DNA of 64,000 bases from Paguma larvata (Eukaryota; Chordata; Mammalia; Carnivora; Viverridae). The stretch is from the NCBI GenBank assembly GCA_030068075.1, contig CM057839.1, positions 50,434,960 to 50,498,959 of the forward strand, given 5' to 3'. Shown here piece after piece: positions 47,061 through 61,519 of the stretch. Made by a program: the position numbers and the translations under genes. The notes below the pieces were generated by a model. It searched no databases. It worked only from the letters and a program-made list of their open reading frames with translations, and was not told where the DNA came from. Numbering within the stretch: position 1 is the first letter of the stretch; each line of letters begins with the position of its first letter.

Positions 47061-49914
47061 TTCACAAAAATAAACACATTTTAAATTATGTAAAAGTTAT
47101 ATTTTCTATATCAAACATCTAATTGTAATCCGTAGTCCTTATAATACAAAACAAGTCTGCAGCATAACTACAATTAACAAGTGACACAAGCCTTATACCT
47201 AACCCATCTCCCTAATGGGAAATTAAAGCAGCAATTGTACATCTGTGTCTCTGTTCCTCTCATCGTGGTTTAACTGACAGGAAGCAGAGAACAAGATATG
47301 GCAGACAAACGGCAAGTATTTCCTGCCTTCTCTGCCACATCTTTATGTCTTGTTTTATAAATAGTCCAATAGTTTATGTGAACATGTATCAAAGTACAGT
47401 CAAATATACCATACAAATGGTGAACAGTGTTTATAAAAACAGAGCAAATAAAAAGGTATTCTGAGGTTGGGACCTAACTTGCACACAAAAACTCATTAGT
47501 ATAGTTTTCTGAAAAAGTATTCTTAGGAGTAAACATCTTACAAATTAAGACTTAAAAACCACAATGACTGAGTAAAAAATCAAGTGCCTGAACAATAGAA
47601 CAAGCCCTCAAACTGGTTAAATAAGTAACACTTGACCACCTAGATAAGTAAAAGTACCCCCTTAAAAAAAAATTAACCTTCAATCAATTGACTCAAAACA
47701 AAGCAGGACAGATTACTTGCCTCTCTGATCTTTGGTCACTTTGGCTTCTTGTCAGCACTCTTCCCAAATTATAAGTTGTGTCCCCCCCAACCAAGCTATC
47801 TGTACTCCCTTGCCCAAACTAATATTACTTACACATTTATGTTCAACTCTCAACTATTACACAAACTAAATAAAACTATTCTCAAAAGGCGAATTCTTAC
47901 TGCACTAAGTCACTTTAAGCAAACTTCCAATTAATTAACACAACTAAAACAGAGATGCTTAGTTATCACCATGACAAGCTGCCTTCCAAACTAATAATGG
48001 TTAAGAATCACCTCAGTTCATCACTCATATGCCTCAGTCTATAAAATCTTGGGTGCAATGCAGTCATCGTCTCCATTGGTCAATTCTTACCTTACCACAA
48101 CTATATTTCACCAGGATTCAGTGCTATTCCTTTCTGGGTCAATGTTCAAAATGACTCAATATTTTACTGCACATAAGCCCATCTTGAGCTTCCCGTGACC
48201 TCTCTTCTCTAAACAAAACTTAGTATGCACTTAATAGTAACTTCAAGCGTGGCATCATGCTCCTAAAGTCACATTTCTTAAATGAGTGACTTGGAAAACA
48301 ATTTCTTTCTTACCCAGTATTTTTCAGTGGAAGGATCTAGTTCATTCTTTTCAAGAGTGTACGAGTTATTACTGTCTTCTTAGCATGTCTTTAGTACACT
48401 GCTGCTCTTACCTGTAAATGCATTACCTCAATTGTCCCCAATATTTAGGAATAAATGCTCCCTGAACCCCAAAGGAAGTATCCATTTCCTTACACACACG
48501 AGCTCCCTTCCCACAGCCTCTGACTCTGATGCTTGCTCAATCACCCTAAATGGTGGGAACTCTCATAGCATGTAAGAACCTAGTATCCACCACCTTCTCA
48601 AAAATCAAATATGCTAACAATGGTGTGCAACTATTTGATTGTAACAAGGGCAAGAGTGTGTTATACCTTCCCTTTCAGTTTATTCCTCAGACTCAGAGGT
48701 TGTAAATTATTCTGTAACAATACACAAATTTGTCTCTGATCCACAGACCAAAGGATCAAACAGAACATCTAGCATAAAAAGTTCATATCATAAAACATTT
48801 TTAGTAAGGTTATTTACAAAATAAATCAACTGTTTCTAAATGCAAACTGTTTCAAACTGTCTCTCAAATTAAAACATACCTAACATTAATTTTATTTGCT
48901 CTAATTTAAATCTAAAATGTTTACATTAATTTTCTTAAGGCTTTAATATATGTGCTTTGGGTGGTATATTTTAAACTTTACATACATAGTACCATACCAT
49001 ATACATTCTCCTAGTATACTTTAACAGATATAAGACACAAAATTTTGAATAAACACAAAGATTATTTGGAAAGAAATTTTAAACATTAAACATTCTCTAG
49101 ACTTAGTACTTATAAAAGTATTATTACTGAAGACAAGGCATGGTTATTAGATTTCAATTATAACAAAGAGAAAGATCTAAGACAAATCAACCTATCTTCA
49201 ATGATGCCTCTCACAAAAAGTGTTGTGACTTTCTGCAGAACATAGATAGTTCACCATAAGACAACCATGTGTGGAGACCTTAACAAGAAGCCTGGGGGGG
49301 TCTAACAGTAACAGTTTCTGACAGCTTAAAGGCTACACCCACCACTACTGCCAGTGATGGTTCCACCAGCATGACTATTTTCTCAACTGCAATGAGAAAT
49401 CTCTGGCTATGTTTGTTTTTAGAAACTAACTTCTTTAATTCACTTTGAAGCTAAATAATATACAGCAATTCAAAGGTCTCCCAATTAAGAACAATACAGT
49501 AAGAAAATGTAAATCAGAAAATGCCAATGAGGAAGTGAATCTACAAGGAATAAGTGAATTTGAAGGCATATTTTTCCTATTTCTATAAAGCATATAAAAA
49601 TGATTGATACTGATATTGATCCTTTTATACTGAAAATTAAACTCAGAGTTACTACACAGAAATCTCTTGGACTGTAAAAGAAGCCAGCAACTGCCTGTTG
49701 AGGGTCAGGATCAATACTTCCACTTTCTTCAAGAAATGTTGATTTCCTCATTAGAGAGGCACCCAACATAGAAAAATACTGTATTATCAACTTGTATTTA
49801 ACATAAACTTTCACATATTTATATTCTATCATAGAACTGTGTAGAAGTATCATCACTTAGTTAACTAATCCCCACTTTTGGACACTTGGGACTATTTCTA
49901 ATGTTGCCATATTA

Positions 49915-50200
49915 CAGAGATTCCCAAAATGTACTCCTCAGAGCCACATAGGATCCATCAACCTTTTCGGAGAGTTCATGAGGCCAAAACTATTTTCAGA
50001 GTAACACTAGGATATTACTTGCCTTTCTGCACCATGTTCACATTTACAGTAATAGTGCAAAAGCAGAGGTGGATGTAACTGTTAGTGTTTTAGCATGAAG
50101 CAGGGCTAGGTAACCAAACCATACTAGTCATTGTAAAAGGCAGTTTCACTTAAGAATGTCCTTGACAAAAAGTAAAAATGATTTATTTTCTTAAATCTCA
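49915..50200. mobile_element. hAT-like DNA transposon relic (tentative)
   Basis: GATTCCCAAAATGTACTCCT at one end and the AGTTCATGAGGCCAAAACTA, AATAGTGCAAAAGCAGAGGT phrases recall non-autonomous hAT elements. Family unassigned. Confidence 0.45.
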
Positions 50201-50489
50201 AACATTAAATACAGGCTTTTTTTAATGATAAAATAGGAAGTACGCATAAGTGCTTCTGTCAAATTTTAAAATAGAATGGTTATCTTGAGAAAAAGCACTA
50301 ATTATTTGAGTTACCAGCTAAACTAGCTCCGTTTTTTTCAAGGAATATCATTATTATTTCAAAGAATTATTCATTATTCATAATTGGATATTTGGCAGAC
50401 ATGTTCTCAAAAATGAATAAAGTGACCCTATCACTTCAAAGTGACAAATGGTAACAGCATTTGTCACCAACGATAAAATGCAAGCTATC

Positions 50490-50748
50490 AGAAGTGCCTG
50501 GATGGCTCAGTTGGTTGAGTGTCCAACGACGGCTCAGGTCAAAATCTCTCCAGGGTTGTGAGTTCGAGCCCTGCATCAGGCTTTCTGCTGTCAGCACAGT
50601 GCCCAAGTGGGGGAGGGGCAGAGAGAGACAGAGACAGAATCTGAGGCAGGCTCAGCACAGAGCCTGACATGGGGGTCAAACTCACGAACCACGAGATCAT
50701 GACCTGAGCCAAAGTTGGACACTTACCGACTGAGCCATCCAGGTGCCC
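50490..50748. mobile_element. Inverted fusion of two CAN-SINEs
   Basis: A plus-strand SINE 5' half (GTGCCTGGATGGCTCAGTTG to CTGCTGTCAGCACAGTGCC) is joined directly to a reversed SINE (GTGGGGGAGGGGCAGAGAGA to GAGCCATCCAGGTGCCCC). Both heads face outward and both tails are lost. The arms can pair over about 100 bases. Confidence 0.85.
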
Positions 50749-51599
50749 CGTGTTTTAATTTCTAATATCGGTAAATACTGATAAATGTAACTCACATGAA
50801 TAAGAGCTCTTTGGGATCCTCCATAATTTTTAAGAGTAAAAAGAAGACAAATTTTGAGAAGATATAAAGTATGAAACTTGTAAACTGCTACACTATTAAA
50901 ACTAGTGGTTCAAATATCTTCAGAGTTAATCTGCATTCCCATCCTTAAATTTTCTTTAAGATAGAATCCTACAACTAAGATCATTATGTCAAAGCGATTG
51001 ATATAAGTCAGTTGCTCTCCAGAAGGTTTTTCAGCTAATACTTGTATCACTAGAATACATGCAGGCACATATCGTGGTGTTCTCACCATTTTACAATTCT
51101 TTAATTTTTTGTCAGTATGATTGGCAAAAAAAGTAATTTCATTAAATTTGCATTCCTTTACTACGAATTTAACATTTTAACATTAAATATAATTTAGACA
51201 TAAGTATAAGCAATTAGATATACATTACATATCTCTATAATCACTATAATTAATACCTTATAATGTGTTACATACAAAAAATACCCCAATTTTAGTTACT
51301 TTTGCTGTCATTGTAAAAGCACTTGGAGGGGCAGAAATAAATACATGGTAAAAGTGATCGCCTATGATCTTCATCATTGGGAAGAAAACCTCCAAACAAA
51401 CGTTTTTATTTTAGTTCTTGTCTAGAACACTAGTAATTTTTTTTTAACTCTGATTTAATTTATGTGAAACTCTGCTTTATTATTAATAGGAAAAAGGACT
51501 AAACCAAATGCTGTAAGCACAGTGATCTATTAAATTACCCAATCTTAGGCAAGTTACTTAACCACAGTTTCCTAAATAAAATTTAAGAATGGGGGGAAA

Positions 51600-51930
51600 A
51601 ACCATAAGAATATTTAAACCACTGCTTGCAATCATGCAGCATTCTTTTAGTGTCAAGATCCATTTATACTCTTTAAAGTTACTGAGGACCACAAAGGGCT
51701 TTTGTTTCCATGGGTTATATTTGTCAATATACAAATTCTTTACAAGGATTGGCTATTATTTATTAAATGCCCTTTACAAGGATCCCTTCTCAGAAGAAAA
51801 CTATATTGAAAAGAAAACTCTCTGGGTTACAGCTTTTCCCTGGTAAAATAAAGTTTTTGAAAATATAAGTTTTAGTATGCTTTCTTCATCTCAGTATATC
51901 CCAAAAAACACTTTGAGGACCACTAATCTA
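51600..51930. mobile_element. DNA transposon relic with hAT-like terminus
   Basis: Ends in CACTTTGAGGACCACTAATC, like the hAT terminal CAGTGGTCCTCAAAGTG reversed, and contains ACTGAGGACCACAAAGGGC. An 85-codon ORF crosses it with no recognisable product. Confidence 0.45.
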
Positions 51931-52171
51931 TTTGTAACTTTCTTTAATCTTTATACACATTAGAATATATTTTCTATGGAAGTTAATAAAGTATAAAATT
52001 TAGGAATAAAGTTTCTATGTTTTGTTCACTGATATATTCCCTAGAATCAAGAATAATGCCTAACAAATAGTAAAATTATTCAATGAATTAATAAATTACA
52101 CAAGATGAGAAGTAATTTAATAAAAAAGAATTTCAGGAGACCCCTGAACTACATGACTCCTTCTTAACCAG

Positions 52172-52366
52172 GGGGCGCCTGGGTGGCTTAATCTGTTGAG
52201 AGTTCAGCTTTGGATCAAGTCATGATCTCATGGTTCGTGAGTTCGAGCCCTGCATGGGGCTCTCTGCTGTCAGCATACACCATGCTTCATATCCTCTGTC
52301 CCCCTCCCTCTACCCCTCCCCGCTCACTCTCTCTCTTTCTCAAAAAAAACAAAACAAAACAAAACT
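52172..52366 (+). mobile_element. CAN-SINE
   Basis: GGGGGCGCCTGGGTGGCTTA head, CT block and (AAAAC)n tail. Confidence 0.93.
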
Positions 52367-53719
52367 CATCCTTCTGAATCAGAAAATCCTATGACTTCTA
52401 CTTTCATTTGTTCTTCTTTGTCCCTGCCACTACTTATACATACACTGTGGGAAATGTCTTAGAAAAGAGAGCCAAGAGATGATTATGAAAGCAAAAACCT
52501 GGAGTAAGATCTATGTTTTCACTTTTTTATAGCAATTCCTACAATTATATTATCAAATTTTGGAAATCTTACATAGAGAATCCACGTCAATTTGCTAAAA
52601 ACAAAAAATACACTAAACACACAGGAATTGCTACCATTATAGTAAGGATTTTAAGAAAGCAAGATGAAATATTGATTATGTCAATAAATCTGGTTAGAAG
52701 CAGAAGTCTGTCTAATTTAGGTTATTAGTTCATTAAAGTTTATCAGTATCAATTAGTACTCTACCAATTCTGTGTGTTTTATGAATCTCTTTGTTCTAAA
52801 ATACATTTTTGAATAATAATTTGAATGTGGGATGATTCTAAATACTAAATCATTTCTGGCAAACTATAGTTCCCACTTGTTAATGGATCTCAAATGGAAG
52901 TCACACATCAGAAGTATGCCTAGGGCCATCTTGTTAGTTGTATGGGATAGACACGGTCTTATATACCTTAGTTCTGAATCTAGCTAATCTTTCAGTGAAC
53001 CAGGAAATTAACATTTTTTATGATGTAGAGTTTATTCACCATTTAAAAAAATTACCTTCTAAAAATAAAAATAAATAAATATAAAAATTAACTTCTACTC
53101 ATCAAATTAACATTACTTCTCAGTTATTTATAAATGTGGGACAAAAATAAACTACCCCTAGACAGGTAATTTTATTATGACATAGCTTTACACTAATATT
53201 TTACCATAATCCGCTTCAGATTCTTAAGGAAAAATAAGTCACATAAAGCTAAAGTCTTCTATATATCCCCTCTCTAATCTCATTTTATCCCTCAACTATC
53301 CTAAATTTGATGTTCTCCCTCTCTTTCCATATTTTTATACCTTTAATACATACATATCAATAATCATATTGTTTTTATGTACATAACTGGGACTATATTG
53401 TATCTATTGTATTAAAATTTTAATTCAAAATTGTTTGAAATAACTCCAGTTAGTAAATACCAGGCATGGTAAACTGTTTAGTGGTCAAATATACTGACAT
53501 TTACAACTTACTCTGCAATGCATCAATTGCCCATCTGTTAAGGGTCCTCGAGGATTTTACCCTCCAGGACAATACACCATAGTAAGATGCTGAATGGGTA
53601 GAAGGCATCAATGGCAGGCATGTGTTCCCAGGAAAGATAATGAAGAACTCTAAATTATCTTAAACTATTCATTCTCTCCATACTTTTTGTAAACTTCTCT
53701 CATATCTCAATGTGATGAT

Positions 53720-54140
53720 ACTGTCCTAGAGAACTCTTGCACATATGTTCCACGAACCATGTGCAAGAATGTTTCCAAACTAGAAATAATCTAATGTCAT
53801 CAACAAGAAAGAGTGAATACATTCTGGTCTGGACAGACCATGGAATGTAACATGGCAATTAAAATTAATTAAAATAATCTCACAGAGTTGAATGAAAGAA
53901 GTCACTACAGAGTATATATGGTGTGATTCCATTCACATGAAGCTCAAAGGGGTAAAAGTATAATGAAAAAAGTCAGCATACTAATCATTTTTAAAGAGAA
54001 ATAAACACGGGGCAGGAGGGACTTCTAACATAATGAGCATATTTCTTAACCTAGGTTGTGATATGGGCAAACACTTTGCAATTGTATTTAAACTGCACAT
54101 TTTATACATTCTCCTACATGCACATTTCAGTTAAAAAAAA
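53720..54140 (+). mobile_element. 5'-truncated L1 3' end
   Basis: AGACCATGGAATGTAACATG, TATATGGTGTGATTCCATTC, GAAGCTCAAAGGGGTAAAAG and CATTTCAGTTAAAAAAAATG are L1 3' region sequence. Confidence 0.75.
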
Positions 54141-56032
54141 TGAATCACCCATTACAATACTAAACTTCCATTTAGTATTTTGATATAAAAAAACAAGATG
54201 CACAACTGACAGTTATTAATTCAATACCTCATATTTATAGTTTTACTATAAATTTTTTTAGTTTCACTGTTCATATGACTGTTTTCTAAAACACAGAAAA
54301 TAACCAATTTCCCTGAATTTCAATTTTTTAAATTATACGACTCTGCATAAACACAAGGCCCTATAAGACTGGGCACCATCAGATAATGAACTTCATATGA
54401 CTTTTTACCTCGTAAAAGCATACTAGTTCCTGCTATCTTTAAGAACTTCTATTATATAGAGTAAAAGGTTGGACGAGGATGGATCAAAGAATATAAATTT
54501 TTAAAAAACCCCAAAGACTTCTCTAAGAAGTGGCTGCCTCTGAGGAGCAGGACTGAGAATGATGAGGGAGAGAGGCGGGAGGCTGCTTTTCATTACAGGC
54601 TCTTCTATTCCTTTAGAGTTGAAACAAGGTATATAGATTACATTAACTTTTTAATATACAATTTTTTAAATCAGTCTTCAAATTCTAGAAGGCATTCATA
54701 TTGTTTATAGTTGCATTTTTTTATGGTAGCAATTAACCTCGGGCTGTAAAATATGGAGACATAAAAGAGCTGACGCCCTACTATTCGGCAATTAAAGGGC
54801 GAATGAAAGAAAAATAGCTGATCTCCTATATCAGGGAGAGAATGAAAGTGAAAAGAGAAGCTGAGGAAGAGACTTCTCACGATAATGGCGTTAACTCAGA
54901 TATTTATAACTAGAAGAGAGGAAATCAAAATGCTTCTGTACAGAAATTTATACAACCAAAGATCAGCTGCATAATTTCTTCTTCTCCACCAACAGAGCAA
55001 TTACCACACGAGTTACATTTTTGTAAAGGATAAAACGCCTGGACTTTTAGTATAGTATACAGACCATCTGAGAAAACACAAAGAGAGATGACATGAAAAA
55101 CTTTCTCTTTAGTAGGTTCTCATACTAATGCGAGAAAGAGATTGCTCCAACAGTTGAAAATTGCCCTAATCATTTCAGTTGACTCAATGAGATTACTAAT
55201 TCAATTTTTACCATCCAAATGAAGCAGCTGCTAAGCAAAAGAACAAAATATTCTGGCCAAACAATGGAAGCAATAATTATTTTCACACCATTCAACTAAT
55301 GGACTGTTCTTCCCATCCCTACAAGAGTCTGTGAGTACCTATGTCTCATTAGACGGGATGTAATATAAAATAAAGCCTATAAATATGCAATCAGTGATAG
55401 AATTAATGTCCAAAGAAACCTCAATCATGTCCAAGCATCACATGGTATTAAAAATAAGTAAATAAATAAATAAACCTCCTTCCCAGACTCAAACAACTGC
55501 AAATAATCATAGTGTATTTCCCAGGACAGAAAGATTTTCAAACACTGTAAATGCTACCCTAAATCAGGAAGGGATGTTTTGCCTAGAAACCCAAGAATCG
55601 GGGAATGAAGGGAGATGCCATGAAACACTAAATGGAACTAAAAAAAACTAATATTGGGAAAGTGATGGTTTACTGAGATAAATAACAGGTTAATTATATT
55701 TGAAAAAATAATTAGTGTAATTATTTACTGTAGTCAATATAACAGTAGGTTTGGGAGTGGAAGGAGAAAGAGAATTAGAGAAGCAGAAATAGGGAGAGCC
55801 ACAAAGTTGAAAGACACAGAACAGCAAAAAATTAAAGAAAGGAAGAAAAAACTGGGCTAGGGAGAAGAGGCTAAATAAGTTGTAATACTGATAATAAACT
55901 ACTCCTTTATTTATAATAAAATAAAGTCACTTTCTTTACTTAGCAGTGGTCGGGGCTTTCAAAATACCACTGGTGCTTAAAAAATCAAATATTAAAATGC
56001 TAAGTAACTGCTCTTCCTAAACACGTACTCTT

Positions 56033-56205
56033 TTTCTCAAAGTGTGGCCTACAAGCACTTGTACCACAATCATTTAGGGTATTTATTAAAAATGCAAACT
56101 GATAAGCCAAACCCTAGGCCTAATGAATCAGAATCTCAGGAGTTGAAGCCAGGTGATTCTCTATTACACCAAAGGTTGAAATTACTGCTTTGAAACATAT
56201 ACCAC
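56033..56205 (+). mobile_element. MER5-type DNA transposon relic
   Basis: CTCAAAGTGTGGCCTACAAG, TTAAAAATGCAAACTGATAA, CCTAATGAATCAGAATCTCA and CCAGGTGATTCTCTATTAC are clear MER5A/B phrases (hAT-Charlie). Confidence 0.8.
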
Positions 56206-57504
56206 CAGGTAGACTTTCGTTTTTTTCTTTGGTTAGGAAGTGCTGACACCAGACAGACTAAGCTGAGGGCCACATGCCTTTTAAATGTTTGCTACCCCTA
56301 ACTTTAGCAGAATTTGCCCAACTGAGTAGCTAAGGGTTTGATGCAGCAAATAATAACTGTGTATTCATATGTGCTTGGTAGTTTTGTTACAGGTTCCAAA
56401 AGACAGAAAAATAAAACATCTCTCACCCCAAAGAGCTTACATTCTCATTCTTATTGACGATGACACTCCTCTTAAGGGAGGCAAATGCTACTCAGTTTTC
56501 AATACTAATAATTCCTTAACATCCATACACTTCTCTATTTTAAGTTGCAGTCATGTTTCATCTCTAGGCAAATAGTCTGAACCTGAATTTATCTTCTTAG
56601 TGGTTTGGTTCCATTCTTTTTTCACCGATGTTACCACACCCTGTTTTTCTAGTAAGAATCTAAGTTTGTGAGGAGAGAGCCTAAGTTTTCTAGCTAGTTC
56701 TGTGCTCCCTGTTGCTTAGGACAATGACGACCACCTTGTGGAGGGTATGATACTGAACTGGGTTAGGGGACTTGGAGACTTAGAAGATTCAACAGTTAGA
56801 TGCAAAGTGATTTAAAAAAACAAATTTCAGACCTAAAGAAAGGCAGATCCAAAGTAAATTTCAACCACCCCAATAAAACACATCAAAAAGTTAACAAAGG
56901 TTTTGTATTCCCCAGAAGTTTCTTAAAGTGCCTAGTATACAAACAAATGGAATGAGATTACTAATTCTGGAAAGGTTCAATTCAAGAGGAGTGTAATGTT
57001 AAAGTTTGTAGACTTCTAGATTTTATAAACTTATATGCAGAGTTTTACACACACATACACTTTAATAGAACAAGGCACATTAAACGTATTTAAAGTAAAT
57101 ATTAAAGGTATTTGCTCTCCTAAAAGAACAAAAGATAAAACTAAAGCAGAAATAAACCAATCTTTGTCTCTGGAAGTTCAAAGTAAATTCCCACCTCCTT
57201 ATAATTCCATCCCCCTAGACTCATCTTAAATAAGCAATGCCACAAACAATGCTTCAACTATGAAAAAATGCTAATAATAATAATAACAGCTGTTGTACAA
57301 ATTAAACAAATGTATCATCTTCTGTCTGATGAAAAAGGAAACTAGTTGGGACACATTTTCAAAATCATTGGTTAATTCATTTGGTACATCTTATTACCAA
57401 ACTGATCACCAAGCAACTTAATTAAGGTTTTATTTACTCCTAAGGAAACACAGATCATTTCAAACAAAGCATCACTTGTTAGTGTGGACTAGCATGAGCA
57501 GCTC

Positions 57505-57655
57505 CGGGCTGGAAGTCCTGCCATTAGGCACTGCACAACCTTGAGCAAGTCACAAGACCCCTTCGGGCTACTGTTTCTTCATCTAGACAAGTGAGGCAGC
57601 TGAATGATCGTCAGTGTTTTCCAGTGCTGAAGTTCTTTAGAGGGGGAATTCTAAG
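57505..57655 (+). mobile_element. MIR fragment
   Basis: GCACAACCTTGAGCAAGTCA and CTACTGTTTCTTCATCTAGA match the MIR core. Confidence 0.65.
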
Positions 57656-59259
57656 TTTAATTCTGATGACTCGATCTGTACTTATATTCAACTTTATGAA
57701 AGGAAAACAGTGGGAAGACGACTACTAAGTCTTTCTGGCCTTCCCTTGCTTCCATGGTTTTTGTTTTTGTTTTTGTTTTCCCTTGTCCTTGAAAAGCTCC
57801 ACTTAAGTCTTCTTCACATAATAAGAAACTGAAATATATGATCAGTATCTGTTTTAATTAATTATACCAGCCCCTTAATTTTAAAAAACTAAATCCTTCT
57901 ACTTCTCTTTAACAAATAAAATCTTAATTATTTAGTTGTTTGTCTGCCCCTAGATTTTTCTCTTCTGGATCACTGGCTTTTAAAAACTTAAAAGAAAAAA
58001 AAAAAAAAAAGCAAAAAAGGTTTCATTAGATTTTTCACACAGACCAGACCAGAAGTAAGTACAGCCTCTACTTACTCAAAGGCTGACTAAACCAGTGAGA
58101 TGCAAACAAAGATGATAGCAAATGGCTCAGAGCTGAATTGGTAAAATGTCTGCTCTGTCTTTCCTGCAACACCACAAAATTGAGATCTGTTAACATAAAA
58201 ATCCTTCCCAGGAGTAAGAAGTCGTGACTAACTGCCTTTCTATCTTCCCTTTCAGCTGATAGGCCTTTCAACACTTAGGAAGTTAGTAACAGCAAATTTC
58301 CAAAGAACTAGCTAAACATCATTACAGTCAATAATACATGACTTAAGTTTTGTTTCTAATATTTTATGCATAATCCCTGCATATTCAAATTTTGCTTTCA
58401 TTCCAATTTTAACTTTGTAAATAACTTTCATAAGCAAAATACTACTTCACTCAGCTTCTCAGAGGACCTAGAACTTGAAGACACACCAGAATATACACTA
58501 GCCAAAATTTCGTAATTTCAATGATGATAAATATTCCAGGAAAAGACTAAGCAATCTTTTCTTTCACACAAAAGGTATTACTTTTTTTCTTCAAAACGAG
58601 CAAATTTTAAGAACAGTAGTATAGAGGGAAGGCCAAATACTCTTTTTCTTTACACACAAATTGAAATACTACATGCTTCCTCAGAAGCCAGCCATGCATC
58701 TAAGGTTGTTTCTCAGAATAAGGTTTCAGTGTGAATTATAAAACTTTATTATTTTTTCTGATACTAAATGAACTGGTCTACTCTTTCTACCTCTTATTTA
58801 ATAATCACTTTTACTTATTATCTAAATGGCTTCATTTTCCTTAAACTTCTATTTAGTTTTCAAAAATTAATGTTATAATTTCATTAATTTAAGAAAAAAG
58901 AGGAGAGAACAGTCAATGAGCAATACCTATGACTGAGTTGCCCCCAAACCTCCCTTTAACCAAAATGCCAAAACAACACCAATGTCTCAGAATTTTTTTC
59001 TTAACACCCATATCGCACATGAATAATACATGAATTTACTTAATTGTAACTTTCTAGCTATCCCACAAATACAATTAGATTTTTTTTTAATGAAAATTTG
59101 TCTGGTTTTGTGGTAAGAAAAAGAAAGAAAAATCTCCTTTATTCTCAAGTCATACAAGGGGGAAAAAAAAGAAAAAATCATATAAAATATAAAAAGTGCT
59201 TTTCAAAGAAGATCTAAAACTTTCCAGAATTTGAAAGCTTTGTTTCCCCCTAGCAGTTA

Positions 59260-59600
59260 AGTGCAATCAGGCATGTGACTGACTACACACATTTTTTCAG
59301 AGAGTTAAAGAACACATTCAGCCATGTTCTTCGACAGGTAAGAACCACCCTCCGTTTATCAGCTCAGGAAACAGAAGCAAACACACAAACTCACAACAAG
59401 TTACCTTCAAATATTCTCGTTCTCTTTTTGTCCTTTGGGCTTGAAAATAAAAAGCAATCCGGCAAGTTTTATGCTGTTAAAATGGCTCCTGTAGATTGGG
59501 GAAGTGGTGTCTGTGCTTCAGCCTATGAGTCATACATGAAACTAAGTGTTTCTAAGGGAGGCACGCCCATGTTGCTGTGGACCCAATTATTCTGCTAGGT
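59260..59600 (-). promoter_or_regulatory. Unique-sequence block, possible regulatory element or alternative exon
   Basis: Repeat-free block with higher complexity than its surroundings. It holds an AP-1-like site (TGAGTCAT near 59527), a GGGAGGCACGCCC stretch, and on the minus strand a donor-like TTTGAAG/GTAACTT (GT at 59404-59403). In the ELF1 sense direction this could be an alternative leader exon or enhancer. This is inference from composition and motifs only. Confidence 0.2.
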
Positions 59601-61302
59601 CAAACATGCAAATCTACAGGTAAAAACAGAGGAGAAGTACAGAGAGAGGAGGGACAGAGAGCCAAGGAGCAAGATATACCTTGATTAAGCCATTATTCAG
59701 CTCATGTTAATTACCATAATTTAAAATTAACAATAAAACAGAAATCAGGATCTACACAGAAGCAAAATTAAAACCGTATGTTGTTTTACAAAATAAAATC
59801 TCAACTTTTAAAAATTATATTAATATATCGAGTAAATAAAACTATGGAAAGAAAAAAAGTATGAGAGGGAATGGAAGGGAGACAGCAAATTTTCTGGCTT
59901 TTAGTGTGACAATGGACTGGTGAGTCTAACCAGGCTACTCATTAACCCTTACATGAAAGGAGTATATTGCTATGTAATCTGGAAGAGCTAGCAAACTACA
60001 ATATCAGATGCAGATTTACAAGTCCACTAATCATAAAATCTACTAGAAAATTCAAAGTTCAGTAGAAAAATAAGTGTGAATTAACCCGGTTTATAAAATT
60101 TTTTAAGAATTCAGGGTTAGAAAGGAACTAAAGTCTAATATATCAAAATGATTTTAAACAGTATTGCAAGCTTGATAAAACTCTATTTTAAACAAATTAC
60201 CAATGCAATCATGGTTCATGATTCTACTACTCCCGAGTGATAGCCACCATTTTCTTTGCCAAAATTTTCCACAAGTAAAAACCTACTACGTGCCAGACAC
60301 CCTTCTGCACCATACACGGCGACCCTAAGGTGCAACAAAAGATGTGGAGGGTGAAGTTTTGCTCTCCAAGTCATCATCCGACAAGGTGCCCAAGCAGCTG
60401 ATATATTAGTACAACTACTTACCCTGTCCCCTGTGTGAATATTTATTAATTTATTCTAAGAGCCTAAATTGAACAAAATGGCTTGAAAGCATTAAGCACT
60501 TTCAAAAGTGCTTTACATGACAAAGTACTACTCACTACCCTTCATCTTAATATCTTACAAAAAGTAAATAGGATTTGGCAAGGTTTTCTCCTTTAGTTAA
60601 TGACTTGGAAGTAATCATTCCGCCTTACTAGCGGTGCAGTGCAGGACAAGCTGTCACGCACTTCGACAGGAACTTCACAAACTGCTACAAAACAGAATGG
60701 TTGTGAACCAACTTTCTGCCCATTAAGTGCCTATTTATTCTATTCTGCTGAACACTGTTTGATTTAACTTTTTACTAAGATAATCCCCATGTTTTAACAA
60801 TGAATAAAAAATTATGCTAAAAAGAAAAACATCATTTTTTCTGCAGTCAAATGTCATATTTAGCTTACTTTGGAGCTCGTTTATTTAGAATGACTGGAGT
60901 CCCGAAACCAAGAAAAAAGGTCCTCTGAGCAGTCACAGGAGATGTTCACTGGAAAACCCCTAAGTTGTTTCCTAGAGCTGAAATTTTTTTGGACCACATC
61001 CATGTAAGCCCAATAATTTGATAATCTTTCAGCTAATTAGAAATGGAAGTTAGAGGGGTGTGAAAGAGGGAATAGTGAAAGGATGATGTCGGAACAAACA
61101 AATGACAGAGTGGAAAGTGAGAAAAGACTAAAATAAAAATCTATAAAAATTACAAGTAAATATAATTTTAAAAGTCCTGGCATCTAAAGCCATCATATAA
61201 GGTCGGTAAGTTCTACACACTCCCTGAGTATATCGCCAAACAGTACATGCCTTGAAGTCAGCATTATTATGATAAAAGTCTTTAAAAGACAAAGTGAATA
61301 AA

Positions 61303-61303
61303 T

Positions 61304-61328
<25 letters not shown>
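61303..61328. repeat. (TG)13 microsatellite
   Basis: Perfect TG tract leading directly into the GA-rich tract. Confidence 0.96.
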
Positions 61329-61369
<41 letters not shown>

Positions 61370-61440
61370 CAGAGGGAGAGAGGGAGAGGAAGACAGAGGG
61401 AGACAGGGAGAGGAAGACAGAGGGAGAGAGGGAGAGGGAG

Positions 61441-61519
<79 letters not shown>

